Part shown: positions 44,010-54,100 of the stretch, one piece after another
Layout: each line of letters starts with the position of its first letter
Numbering within the stretch: the first letter of the stretch is position 1
Source of the DNA: Phragmites australis
Lineage: Eukaryota; Streptophyta; Magnoliopsida; Poales; Poaceae
DNA length: 64,000 nucleotides
Direction: 5' to 3'
NCBI RefSeq assembly: GCF_958298935.1
Contig: NC_084939.1
Span: forward strand, 4,665,501 to 4,729,500
Program-made: the position numbers and the translations under genes
Notes under the pieces: generated by a model
Database searches by the model: none
Told to the model about the DNA's origin: nothing
What the model saw: the letters and a program-made list of their open reading frames with translations, nothing else

Positions 44010-44930
44010 TTAATCCCAGCTCCTTGCCTCGAGGTTTGTTCCGTCACTGAATCTATCATCGTCTGTTGCGTCACTAGAATACTCCTTTGCTGCTTGAATA
44101 CTTTCTAGTGTCATCGAATCTCCACTTGCCTCATTGATGGTCGGTCATTGCCTCTAAACTTTACACATATTGCTGCCAACAGAGCAACATCGACAACTTC
44201 TCCATCTCCCTCTTTGGTAACTTGTGGATCCAACATTTGAACTAAGTTTCCTTCTGAGAGTAGACTAACAAAATTTTTAACAAGCCCCAAACCTTATGAT
44301 GATCTATAAGAGACTGGCATCTTCCTAGTAAGCAACTCTATAAGAAGCACACCAAAATTGTAGACATTGCTCTTCATGATACATAGGGTCCAGGTATCCT
44401 AATGTACCTTGCATAGTTGTGTGCACCCCTTCTTGATCAACGGGAATGTACCTTGAAGCTCCAAAGTCCGACAACTTCACAATTAAATTATCATCAAGAA
44501 GTATGTTAGGAGGCTTGATATCCCTGTGGACTACTGGCATTGAAACAAATGAGTGAAGATATGTGAGAGCTCTCTCAGTTTCAACAGCAATCCTCAACCT
44601 ATCTTTCCAAGATATTGATACTGGAGCTTCAGCATGAAGATGGCTGTAGAGGGTGCCGCTGGAGATGACCTCATAAATAAGTAGTGGGACTTCTGTCTCA
44701 AGGCAACATCCCAGTAGTTTCACAATATTTTGATGGTTTACCTGAGAAAGAATAGCAACCTCATTTATGAACTCGTTGATTTCTTTTTGTATCACAATCT
44801 TTGCCTTCTTAATGCCCATAACATGTTGACTTGATAAAATTCCTTTGTAGGCTGTGGCATGCCCTCCACCACCAAGCTCACGAGATTTACCGAAGTTATT
44901 GGTGGCTTTGTCTAGCTCTTCTAAAGTAAT
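44010..44930 (-). pseudogene. Wall-associated kinase, kinase domain (broken)
   Basis: Cytoplasmic Ser/Thr kinase of a WAK-type receptor that would sense cell-wall pectin or wounding. The frame from [12 protein letters not shown] has a glycine loop [14 protein letters not shown] (one loop Gly changed to Ala), catalytic Lys in [19 protein letters not shown] (loop HRD kept), SDFGASRY and [10 protein letters not shown]. After MYHE the reading shifts frame (near 44380): about seven codons of the activation-segment tail are missing, and the rest ([18 protein letters not shown], then DRPSMRQVE) is in another frame. The tail continues to SWD and a stop at 44010. No longer functional. Confidence 0.85.
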
Positions 44931-45863
44931 CACTATATAAAACACCTCATCAGTACCGGTTCAAAATCATCATCAGTGATGGATTTTAAACCGACACTGA
45001 TTACTCGACACTAATAGTCACTGACTATCAGTGCTAGGTATAGAACCGATACTGAAAACCATTATCAGTATCGATTGGAGCTACCAACCGGCAAATAGTC
45101 GGTCTCGATTCAACGTTTTTCGGGTCGAAAAAAGTTTCCAAAAAAAAAATTCGTGAACAGAGGTTTCCCATCCGACCGCGTCCAATATTCACAAAGTCAC
45201 GTAATATTCTCTCGCATACAGTAATAAAGACTCAAACTCAAGACCTTATAGCATGTGTGTACATATGACCCCTCTAACCATCTCAGTTATCGTCCGTTGG
45301 TGAGTATAGAAGCAAAATAAATTCTTTTGATATCTTTTGACCGAATATTTGAATAGCTATTTAGATATCTAAATGATCTCAAATAAATAAGTTATCAACT
45401 ACAAAGTTGTAGATCTCATCGAGAACTACAATTTTCACATAAAGTTTTCACCATCCGACTTCATGTGAAAAGTTATGAATTTTTTAATGTGAGCTGTCAT
45501 CGACAACTGCTGCAACTTTATTATAATTATTTGGCTATTTAAATGACCTCAAATTAAAAGGTTTTCAACTACAAAGTTCTCGATCTCATCGAGAGCTATA
45601 ATTTTTATATAAAGTTTTTCCCTATCTGACTTCGTGTGAAAAAATTATGAATTTTCTAAGATTAGTTGTGATAGTAACAATTATCGGTGCCGGTTCGTGG
45701 CTATAACCGACACTGATACAGTCGCTATCAGTGTCGGTTCTAGCCAAGAATCTGGTTTTATCTCCTCAGCTATTTTTCACGCGCGGGAGTTTAAGAACCG
45801 ATACTGATACGTCTTTAAAACCGATTACTATCGAATCGATACTGATAGAGCGTTATATATATG
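44931..45863. mobile_element. CACTA-like insertion inside the WAK pseudogene
   Basis: 933 bp separating the kinase domain from the transmembrane exon part. Left end CACTATATAAAACACC...CATCAGTACCGGTTC; right end, reversed, CATATATATAACGCTC...ATCAGTATCGATTC. Subterminal repeats of CAGTGTCGGTTC type occur in both orientations near both ends. No coding capacity and no matching 3-bp duplication (AAT versus GTC). Assignment to CACTA rests on the end sequence and repeats. Confidence 0.55.
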
Positions 45864-46089
45864 GTCGAAGAATCTTTGTCTTAGTAATGTGGTGCCCACG
45901 ATTTTGCTTGAAGAATCTTTGTCTTAGCTTTTTCTTTGTCTCTGCCTTGACTTTACGGATTAGTAATGTGGTGCTTAAGGCTAGAACGAGAACCGCTGCA
46001 CCATTTCCAACTCCTAGGCCAATGATTAGGCCTGAGAATATGTACACAAATGATTCAGTTTTTGAAACATGAATTTCATTTTCTTCCAA
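45864..46089 (-). pseudogene. Wall-associated kinase, transmembrane and juxtamembrane part
   Basis: Encodes GLIIGLGVGNGAAVLVLALS (membrane helix) followed by the basic stretch KKLRQRFFKQNRGH, the usual juxtamembrane motif of grass WAKs. After NRGH the frame runs into a local duplication: blocks ACCACATTACTAA and GACAAAGATTCTTC appear twice, about 70 bases apart. The inserted element follows. It belongs to the same gene as 44010-44930. Confidence 0.8.
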
Positions 46090-46244
46090 AGATTTTAAGA
46101 AAACAATTTTTTCCTATCTAAATAAAGATTTCTGTGTGACAAAGAATACTTTATGAAATTATTTCAAGATTAAATAATAAAAAATACTGCTTTTGTCAGA
46201 GAACTAAAATATTTATCCCATCTCCAGGTTAAATATAATCATAC

Positions 46245-46425
46245 GTACAATATTCTTCAGTGGTGGATTTTTTTATGCCAGTTTTGTGTACATTGTGTAC
46301 TCTAGTGTCCATGCATTTTCAAGGTCAAATAAACTCATACAAACAATATTGCCAAGAGTGGTGGAATTTATATGCTAGTTCGTACATTATTGTATACTCT
46401 GGTGTCCATGCATTTTATTTACAGT
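46245..46425. repeat. Tandem duplication in WAK intron, unit about 95 bp
   Basis: Two adjacent units share AATATT, AGTGGTGGA, TTTATGC, TAGTT/CAGTT and GTGTCCATGCATTTT in the same order. Intronic. Confidence 0.6.
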
Positions 46426-46676
46426 AATTTAATTATAATTTTTGTGTGTCTGTTCCAAAATATTCTTGAGATACATGTACATGTTACGGAATGCTTGGTT
46501 TTTGGCCTTTAAATTTCACATGTTGGTAAAATTTTCTTTTTGATTCTTGCACTGAGAGGAGTAGTGCTCTAGTTTGTGGTTACTCGATGTAATATATAGG
46601 CTTGTTTATGAATCGATTTTGGTAATTGATTCATCTACAAAATCGGCTTTTTTGTTGATTTATGCTAACAGTATAT

Positions 46677-46891
46677 CAGGGATTTTAATTTTGTATTATA
46701 ATTTTTTCGTTCACCGATGAAAAGACCAAAATTTGCCAAATTTCACCAAAATTTCCATCCTTTTTTGTTCGCTGTTTTGTGGGTCCCATATATCAGTGAA
46801 AGAAAATTCCGGAATAAGATATTTCGTTCTGCACTAAAATTATTGAAATTCATGAAATTTCATAGAAATTTCAGCAAAATTTTAATCCCTG
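46677..46891. mobile_element. hAT-type MITE, copy 2, in WAK intron
   Basis: 215 bp with ends CAGGGATTTTAATTTTG and CAAAATTTTAATCCCTG and a perfect 8-bp duplication CAGTATAT (46669-46676 and 46892-46899). Same family as 38671-38865. Confidence 0.88.
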
Positions 46892-46957
46892 CAGTATATG
46901 ATGTAATTCTACGAACATGTAAGCAGCAAGTTGCAGCGATTACCTGTGGAAGATTTT

Positions 46958-47092
46958 ACACAACCATGCATCATCGACGGGTTGTCGTGAGAACCTCGTG
47001 TGGACACCGGCACTCGTACATGCCAGGCAAGTTGATGCATTCTCCGTAGCACCGGTAGTGTTCTGGACCTTCGCACTCATTGATATCTAAGC
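46958..47092 (-). pseudogene. Wall-associated kinase, calcium-binding EGF exon
   Basis: On the - strand DINECEGPEHYRCYGECI followed by LPGMYECRCPHE is a complete EGF-CA module with six cysteines. It is preceded by an acceptor-like CGGCTTAG. This is the extracellular exon of the WAK gene whose kinase lies at 44010-44930. The N-terminal pectin-binding (GUB_WAK) exon was not found upstream; an Athila-type fragment begins there instead. Confidence 0.8.
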
Positions 47093-47259
47093 CGCAGATC
47101 ACGGGAAAAAACAAAAATAATGCCATCATGTCAATATAACATATCATGGGGCTTAATTTGCTTCATCACACGTCACGAAGCAAATCTCCACCTCCTCCCG
47201 GCGACCCGACACACCACCGGAGGGTGGCACCACCTTTTCAGCAGGTTGTGCAGCCCAAA

Positions 47260-47850
47260 GCTTCATCGTCTTCACTGCCGAGGAGCTGATGCGGTGCACA
47301 TCTTTGCATAATTGCCTCGAGCCCAACTACATCGTCGACACTCGCTTCCTCGCACGAATTGGCTTCTCCAGTGACTTCAATAAGTGTATCTCCAACCTTG
47401 GTTGGGAGGACTTCGCCACGCTGAGGATGGACTACGTCCTTGCCATCGCCATCGAGTTATTCACCATGTTCAGCACCAGCATCAACACCGACGGTGATTG
47501 CTACATCGAGTTCCGTGTCTACAACACTATGCAAACCGCCACTTTTGATCAAGTGGCGGCCATACTCGGCTTCGACACCACCGACGTGTCACTTCCCAAC
47601 ATCACGCCTGTCGTCGCTAACAACTTTTGGCTCAAGGTGGCTAGCGAGGATACTCATAAGCACGACAAGGTCTGCAACCCCATCATCGCCTTCTTCCTTT
47701 ATCGGATGACCCTACAAGTCATCACCCGCATCGACGATAGCAATGTTAATGACAAGGAGGTCCTCTGGCTCTATTGTGCGCTTTACAACCACACCACCAT
47801 CAACCCGATGAAGTTCATGATCGAGCACTGGATCCACAATATAGCATCTA
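47260..47850 (+). pseudogene. Athila-type ORF1 fragment
   Basis: The open frame from 47289 resembles the Arabidopsis-retrotransposon ORF-1 (Athila) family. Blocks are LARIGFSSDFNKCISNLGW, VYNTMQTATFDQVAAILGFD and PIIAFFLYRMTLQVI...KEVLWLYCALYN. In Athila-type gypsy elements this protein is gag-associated. The frame ends artificially at 47870 inside a solo LTR. Related sequence (HTGQVGTSPYTCIIASA) resumes at about 49440-49510. No other part of an Athila element was seen. Confidence 0.6.
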
Positions 47851-49435
47851 GACCCCTAGATAAGTGGTAAGTGTTTTGGTGATTAATGACAACCGTATTA
47901 TTATGACTAACAAGTTTGTTGTGAATGGTATCAAAAATTTAGTTCACAATGATGATTGGGCATTCTTAGTTCCTAAAAGTGATTCTATGAACGATCAAAA
48001 GATATGAGCATCAAGATTAAGGATCTGCTAGTTCTAAGTGTCACAAGTAGACGAATGATACTTAAAGTAGTATATATCTTTTTTCTTAGTCTTTTGATCG
48101 CATTATAAAGAGGGATTAAGAGTAGTAGTTTGACTTAGTTGAATCTACACTTTGTTAGATGCATATTTGTGAAATTCTAGCACTAGGTAGCTCAGAGAAG
48201 TCTATGGTTGAGTTGTCGTGAACTTAGAACCCAAGAATGGTTGAATTGGATGAGTTCAGAAGAAAATGTACTCATCGGATAATCTAGTGATCAACAGAGA
48301 GTACACACCTAAGAATTTTTAGATCAGAACAGAAAGATAAAGACTACACCGGATGGTTTGGTGTTGGAGTGATATGCATACCAGAGTGTTTTACAAAACT
48401 TTTTTATTTTCTCAGAAGATAGAGTTGAACACACCGGATAGTCCGGTGATCTATGAGGTTTCTACATCAGAGTATTTTCCAGAGTTTGGTCAATTGGTTC
48501 GGTGCAGTGAAGACTTGTGCACATTGAATGGTCCGGTGTGTGAATAGAAGAGTACACCGGAGCATTTGAGCAGTAATGGCTAGTGCCAGCTGGCTCTACT
48601 AGCCATTGGAAAAAGGTGCACACTGGATGGTCTGGTGTGTATGTTGGTGTAAACTGGACCTTCCGGTGTTCACAGAAAAAGTGGGGGGCTGGATAACGGC
48701 TAGATTTAAACCTCTAGCTTATAAATACACCCTCACTTCGTCTCTCTTCTATCTCTTGCGAACCCAGAAGAGCCTATATATTGTATGTGTCATCAAGAAG
48801 CAAGAAAGCGCACTAGAGTGATTTGTAAAGTTCTTAATTGAAAATTAAGAACATCATTAGTGCATAGAGAGTAGCAAGTGTGCATCTATCTGTAGTCTAG
48901 ACTTGATATTGGTTAAGTGAAGTTATTAGCTTGTTACTCTTGGTAGTTGGTAACACATATCCGGTCTTAGTGATTAAAGGTGTCTTGGTGAGCTCTTGAA
49001 AATCTTGTGGGAGCCTCGAGAGAAGCTTTGTATTTAGTTTGATGCCCGCCAATCCGTAGATAGAGAAGTGACAATCATAAAGGAGCAATTGAGTCTTAGT
49101 GGCTCAAAGAGGAACGATATCCTTAGTGGATGCTCTAACGAGTACTAGGGGTGTCAGCTTCTCGATATTTCAAGAAAAAATTGGTGTCTTATTATCTATC
49201 TCTTTACTTTTTCATATTTACTTTGAGCATTTACATGCTTATAAGCTTTCAGTTTCGTAGTTTACTTTGTGTTCTAGCTTCTTTGTTTAATTGTTTTCCT
49301 CTAGTTTATTTGTGTAGTTGTATTATCTTTCATCTAGGATAAGATTGCTACTTGTTCTAAAATTCGGTAGAAGTATTTTGAATTAGAGCCTAATTCACCA
49401 CTCTCTCTTGAGCTATTCGATCCTTTCACACTAGC
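47851..49435 (+). mobile_element. Solo LTR of a copia (SIRE/RIRE1-like) element
   Basis: About 1.6 kb beginning near TAAGTGTTTTGGTGATTAAT and ending GAGCTATTCGATCCTTTCA. It has a TATA box (TTATAAATA, 48719-48727) and a palindrome array (48340-48670). There is no internal region, primer site or polypurine tract. It interrupts an Athila-type ORF1, whose reading resumes to the right, which shows it is a solo LTR left by recombination. CTAG on both sides may be part of the target duplication; exact ends are good to about 20 bases. Confidence 0.72.
48340..48670 (+). repeat. ACCGGAT(N)TCCGGTGT palindrome array in solo LTR
   Basis: Copies near 48350 (ACCGGATGGTTTGGTGTT), 48431 (ACCGGATAGTCCGGTGAT), 48526 (TGAATGGTCCGGTGTG), 48622 (ACTGGATGGTCTGGTGTG) and 48655 (AACTGGACCTTCCGGTGTTC). 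Same motif type as the arrays at 190-545 and 23480-23830 in a different LTR. Confidence 0.7.
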
Positions 49436-49589
49436 CTCGCACACGGGGCAAGTTGGCACAAGTCCTTACACGTGCATCATCGCGAGCGCCGTCTCTGGCT
49501 TCTCAAGTTCATGAGGTTTCCTATGAATAGCCTTGTTCTTATCTTTATTTTTCACATCTAACTTCTCAATATTAATGATGAACGAATTG

Positions 49590-50145
49590 ATGACGAGGAT
49601 AAGGCAATTCTTTTAGTTGTCTACACATCGGAGGCTGGAGATCAGGGGAACACTGATGGGTTTGGAGGAACTGAAAGTCATCCACAGCTTGGTTATAGCG
49701 GACTGCCCTTTACTTTATTTGTTACCTGAAACGAAGCTTCCGCCATGATTGTCGTCTTTTATAGTTCAAGGGTGCCATAAGCTTCTATCTTTGCATTTAA
49801 ACAGATCTGATCCTTCAACGTTTATTGAACTTGAGGTATATGATTGCCTAGGACTCATGTACATTGGAAATCTGGAGTGTTTGAGAAATCTAGAAAGTTT
49901 GGTTTTACTTCATTGCTCTCTACTCGAGCTCCAGGAATTGTTGCCGGGTATTCCAGAATCTGTCGCTATTTTCCTCTATCCGAAATTGAAGAAGTGGTGT
50001 GAAATCCGAAGTATCGAATATCAGGTAAACTTCTTACCCGCTAGCTGCTTCCTTTTTTTCCTTCTGTCAGCTGAGGTGTTGTTCATGGTATCCAGGACCA
50101 GGAGAGCTTTCCTGACTCTTGTGTGTGAAGTGGATGCTTGATTAA
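49590..50145 (+). pseudogene. NLR-type resistance gene, C-terminal LRR remnant
   Basis: Leucine-rich repeats in several frames: MGLEELKVIHSLVIADCPLL (about 49655), then the frame 49749-50025 with KLLSLHLNRSD, LEVYDCLGLMYIG, NLECLRNLESLVLLHCSL and a tail PKLKKWCEIRSIEYQ. The spacing fits the irregular LRR domain of grass NLR proteins. A GTAAAC donor follows at about 50025, with a possible short last exon ending near 50145. The NB-ARC domain is absent from the window. A stop at about 49747 breaks it. Confidence 0.6.
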
Positions 50146-50157
50146 GCGGGACATTAA

Positions 50158-50447
50158 GGATCTGTTTGTTTGGGTTTTTGTTTCTATCTTATCTGAAAAG
50201 CTGTGTTTTTAATTTTTTTAAAAACTGTTTTTGAATTTTAACTATTGAATTTTACAATAATTTTTTAGCTTCTCAGCACACTACTTCTCACAAAAGCTAC
50301 TCTCAGTTAGTTTCTAATTTATTTTCTCAAAAGTAGACTTCTGGCTTCTCCAGAAACTACTTTTCAGTAAACCCATTTATTTGAACTTCTAGCTTCTAGA
50401 TTTCTAACAGAAACAGAAACTCAAAATAATCTGAAACAAACCGGCCC
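50158..50447. mobile_element. MITE, PIF/Harbinger (Tourist)-like
   Basis: 290 bp flanked by TAA on both sides (50155-50157 and 50448-50450). Ends GGATCTGTTTGTTTGGG and CTGAAACAAACCGGCCC form an imperfect inverted pair. Interior rich in TTTT/AAAA and CTTCTGGCTTCT-like repeats. It resembles the MITE at 36406-36675 in end sequence. Confidence 0.65.
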
Positions 50448-50450
50448 TAA

Positions 50451-51132
50451 GGAAACCGGTAAAAGCAGCTGGAGAGGTGCTTGTTTGTAGTGGATGCTGG
50501 ATCCCATTCCCATGCGGGAACATTTCGAAAATGGCATCAGCTGCTTCTGGGTGTGTTCTATGGGTCTTCATGTGGATGATAAGATGACTGGCTGTTTATT
50601 TCAGAGGAAGAAAAGAATTGGGTCTTGATAGAGACAATTATGGTTGCTGGCTCTCCCCACGTAAAGCTTCTTTGGTCCATTGGAACTATGAGTGCGAAAA
50701 TTGTGTTGTTTGAGCCATCCGGACCTCGGTATGGCTAGCTTAATAGCACTATCGTTAATGGAAAAAAAATTCTTTTTTCAAATAACTTATATTTGCAGAC
50801 ACAGGGAGTACTGTAAAATGTATCTTACACTCGTGGCAATCCCATACTGGTTTATGTCCTACTTAGCAGGTTCACAGGTCAAACACAATTGACGCTAACA
50901 GAACGCTAATGACAAACGCAGCTGATGTTTTCTTCTGATTTACGCCAGCGTGCACACACTTTTTAATATTATACAACTGAACTCTTAACACAGTACAAAA
51001 CCAGCACACGTCTAACGAGCGTACACATGCATCACAAACCACACAAGATCTGCAAGCAAGCAGGGTTGCAGAGGTGCAGAGACTTCTTGGTTCTTAGTTT
51101 CTTACCCAGCAGCTGTGCACGCGCCTCAACTG
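50451..51132. other. Intergenic, no recognised feature
   Basis: Probably contains the 3' untranslated region of the kinesin gene on its right side (down to perhaps 50950). The 66-codon + strand frame at 50692 is not recognised. Confidence 0.45.
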
Positions 51133-54100
51133 TCAAGGCAGAGTAGCGAACTGAGAGGCCTTGCAGTTCTCGAGGATGGCCTTGGACTTGGTGTACAGGG
51201 ACGTGAGCTGCCCTTCACGCTGCGAGAACGCCCGGTTGATGACCCTGATGTCCTGCTTGAGCTCCTCCATCTTCTGCTTCTCCGCGCCCAGCTCCCTGAC
51301 CAGCTCCTGCTTCTCGGCGGCGAGACGGTCGGCCTCCTGCCTGGACCTGGAGAGTTCCTTCTCGAGCGCCGCGCATCTCGCCCTCGAGTCCTCGAGCTGC
51401 TCCTGCTTCTGGACGATGAGATGGTCCGCATCCTGCTTGGACTTGGAGAGCTCATGTCGCAAGGATGAGTTTTCATCTCTGAGCAGGTCGCGTTCCTTCT
51501 CGAGTGCTGTGCATCTCGCCTTTGAATCCTCGAGCTGCTGCCGATCAGAGATGCATTCATTTTCTGACCTCTGGCATCTTGCGTCAGTAGGTTCCTCCAA
51601 TGGCGCAGCCTGCAGGTAGAGCATAAGAAATGGTAGAGAGAATAGAAAGTCAATTCTCACTAGCAGCATGTTCGTTATGGAAACAAGCCGCATTTTAAAT
51701 GGAAACAGAAGGGAGAACAAGTAAATGTTCCTAGAAAAGCATCCTATTTTGCCGTGTTCTTGTTTCCTTTCTTTCATCGTAAGTAATGAATTGTAACATC
51801 ACAAACTTCTTTAGCTACAGGTTTAGAAATATATGGAGCAGGAAACGAATCGGGTGACAGTCTTAGTGGCTGTAACGAAGCATTTTATTTCCGTCATGAT
51901 TTAAAAGTGACGTGGTGTTGCTTGCATCGGCTATATTGCAACTTGCTATAGTTTGTAGCTTTTCTTGAAGCAAATTTATCAAAACAACCCCAAACCTCTG
52001 GTAACTTGCCATAATCAGAAAACTTGGACCCAAGGTTATCCATTTTCTTAATATACATGTTTCCACTGCTGGACTCTGCAGATTCTACACACTCTAGCTC
52101 TCTCTTGTTGGATGTCAGAGCTTATTTAACTAGCCAATGCTCGTGCAAGTGGCAACCGATAAGGAGTACAAAAATTGAATTGCTTCTTATACTAACTGTT
52201 ACATAGTGAGTCATCCCATGCGCACATATGAAATCGACACTGATGATAAAGACCCACTTTGACGTTTAAGTACACGGAATACATCAGGAAAAGATGTGCC
52301 TAATGTATTAAGCTTGCAACATATCTTGAACACAAGAGGAAACAAGGTTGACACATGGATAAATGGGTTTTAGTTCAAATTTAACAGCAAAATTCAGTAA
52401 GGTGAAAAATGTGAAATGGATAAGCTCCTTGACATATATGCACTGAATATGAGGGTATGAAATCAGTTAGTTCAATGCTTTCATTTTATGTGAAATCAAC
52501 CATCATTCAAACCTCTAGAATACCACAACAAACAACTGAAAGGATAATTCCTGGCCTCCCACTCTGCACATATATCTCCAGGTAATGGTTCTCCAATCAT
52601 CGGTGTTGAATATGTATATCTTAAGGAGATAATACCATTTTGCCAGTTTAGCATGAACAGCATCCAGTATATGTACGAAATTGGCGTGAATGCTACGTAT
52701 TATTAAGTTTTGGAATGGCACCACCGAAGGGTGCTGATTCGTAGCTTCCATGAAGAGAAACTAATGATATGCAGTAGCAATTGGACTAAGCTTTTGTCAA
52801 TTAGCTTCAATTAGTGTACCTGATTGTTCTGTCGAAATGAGGAACTGGTCCTAACTCGGTGGGAGATGGGTGTAAACACCCACCACCAAAGTTCGAGTCT
52901 CCTCTAACTTGGGTGCCTATTTTTTTCTTAACATAAAACTACCTAGTTCCTCCTTGGTCATCTAATTTTATATAATTATTTGTCTTAATCACTTTCCTGA
53001 GATAAAATTCCCAAAATCTGTGTTCTACAAATATGGACGACCTAAAATAGTTGTAAACAAACACATTAGCGCAAATGGTGCAGCAAAACCAGATTAAAAA
53101 CATAGTATAAGGCTGGCATTGTAACATACGGATGGTGTATCTTGTAGCAAGGATACCTCACGTTTCAGACCAGGTGTCATCTGAAGCATGTCAAGATCAG
53201 TAATGCAACCTTTGTTCAGACGCGTCCATAGATCTTCATCAGCAATATTATCCAAATTTTCAGGTATTGGGCTGAACTCAACATCATTTGAGTAGCGTAA
53301 GCGAGAGGCAACAAATCCATCTGGAGTATACTTTGAATCTGGAGTTTTCAATGCATCAAGCTACAACAGGCAAACAAATAGTTTCATTAACATCTAGGAC
53401 TTGCATATTACAAGTAAGCTGAAAGGAAGAGGGTGGATGGAGTTAGTGACGGACATGGACCATCAACAAAATATGCAGTGTGGAGAGCTTTTAAGCTTTC
53501 CATACTAGCACCAACATGTAATGTAATAGCACACGATTGAAATGACTATTTGTCACCATGTTTCATCTTCATCAAATATACCTGGGTTGAATCAGTAAAC
53601 TGGTCTGCTGATGTGCTGGTACTGTTGGGGTCCTCTAGCTTCTTCTGTTGCTCGGCCAAACGGTCCTCTAGAGCCACCCGTAGCTTCCTTTCCTCCCCAA
53701 GTTCCATTGCCAGTCGATCACGCTCAAGTTCAGACTACAACAAAATACAGATAACTTTAAGTAGTTAAATAACTAGTTTCTTACAGAAGTGTTGTATGCT
53801 ACACCCCAAAATTAAAGGTATTCATGATTAAATGAGAAACACAAGTTATAATGTAACTATTAGTCTTCACAACCTTGTGCATGTCATTGCGTAGCTTTAG
53901 TACGACTTGCTCCAACACTTCAGAATGGGAACCCTGAAATTCATGAAAAACGCTTCAAGACTCAAGTAACATTATCGTACCTACTCTTATGGAGAGAAAT
54001 ATCAAAGCAACACAATTACTTGCAGCTTTTTACGAAGTTCTTCTATTTCCATTTTTTGCCTCTTCAGCAGAGCAGCATCTGTTAGAATCTGTCATAACAG

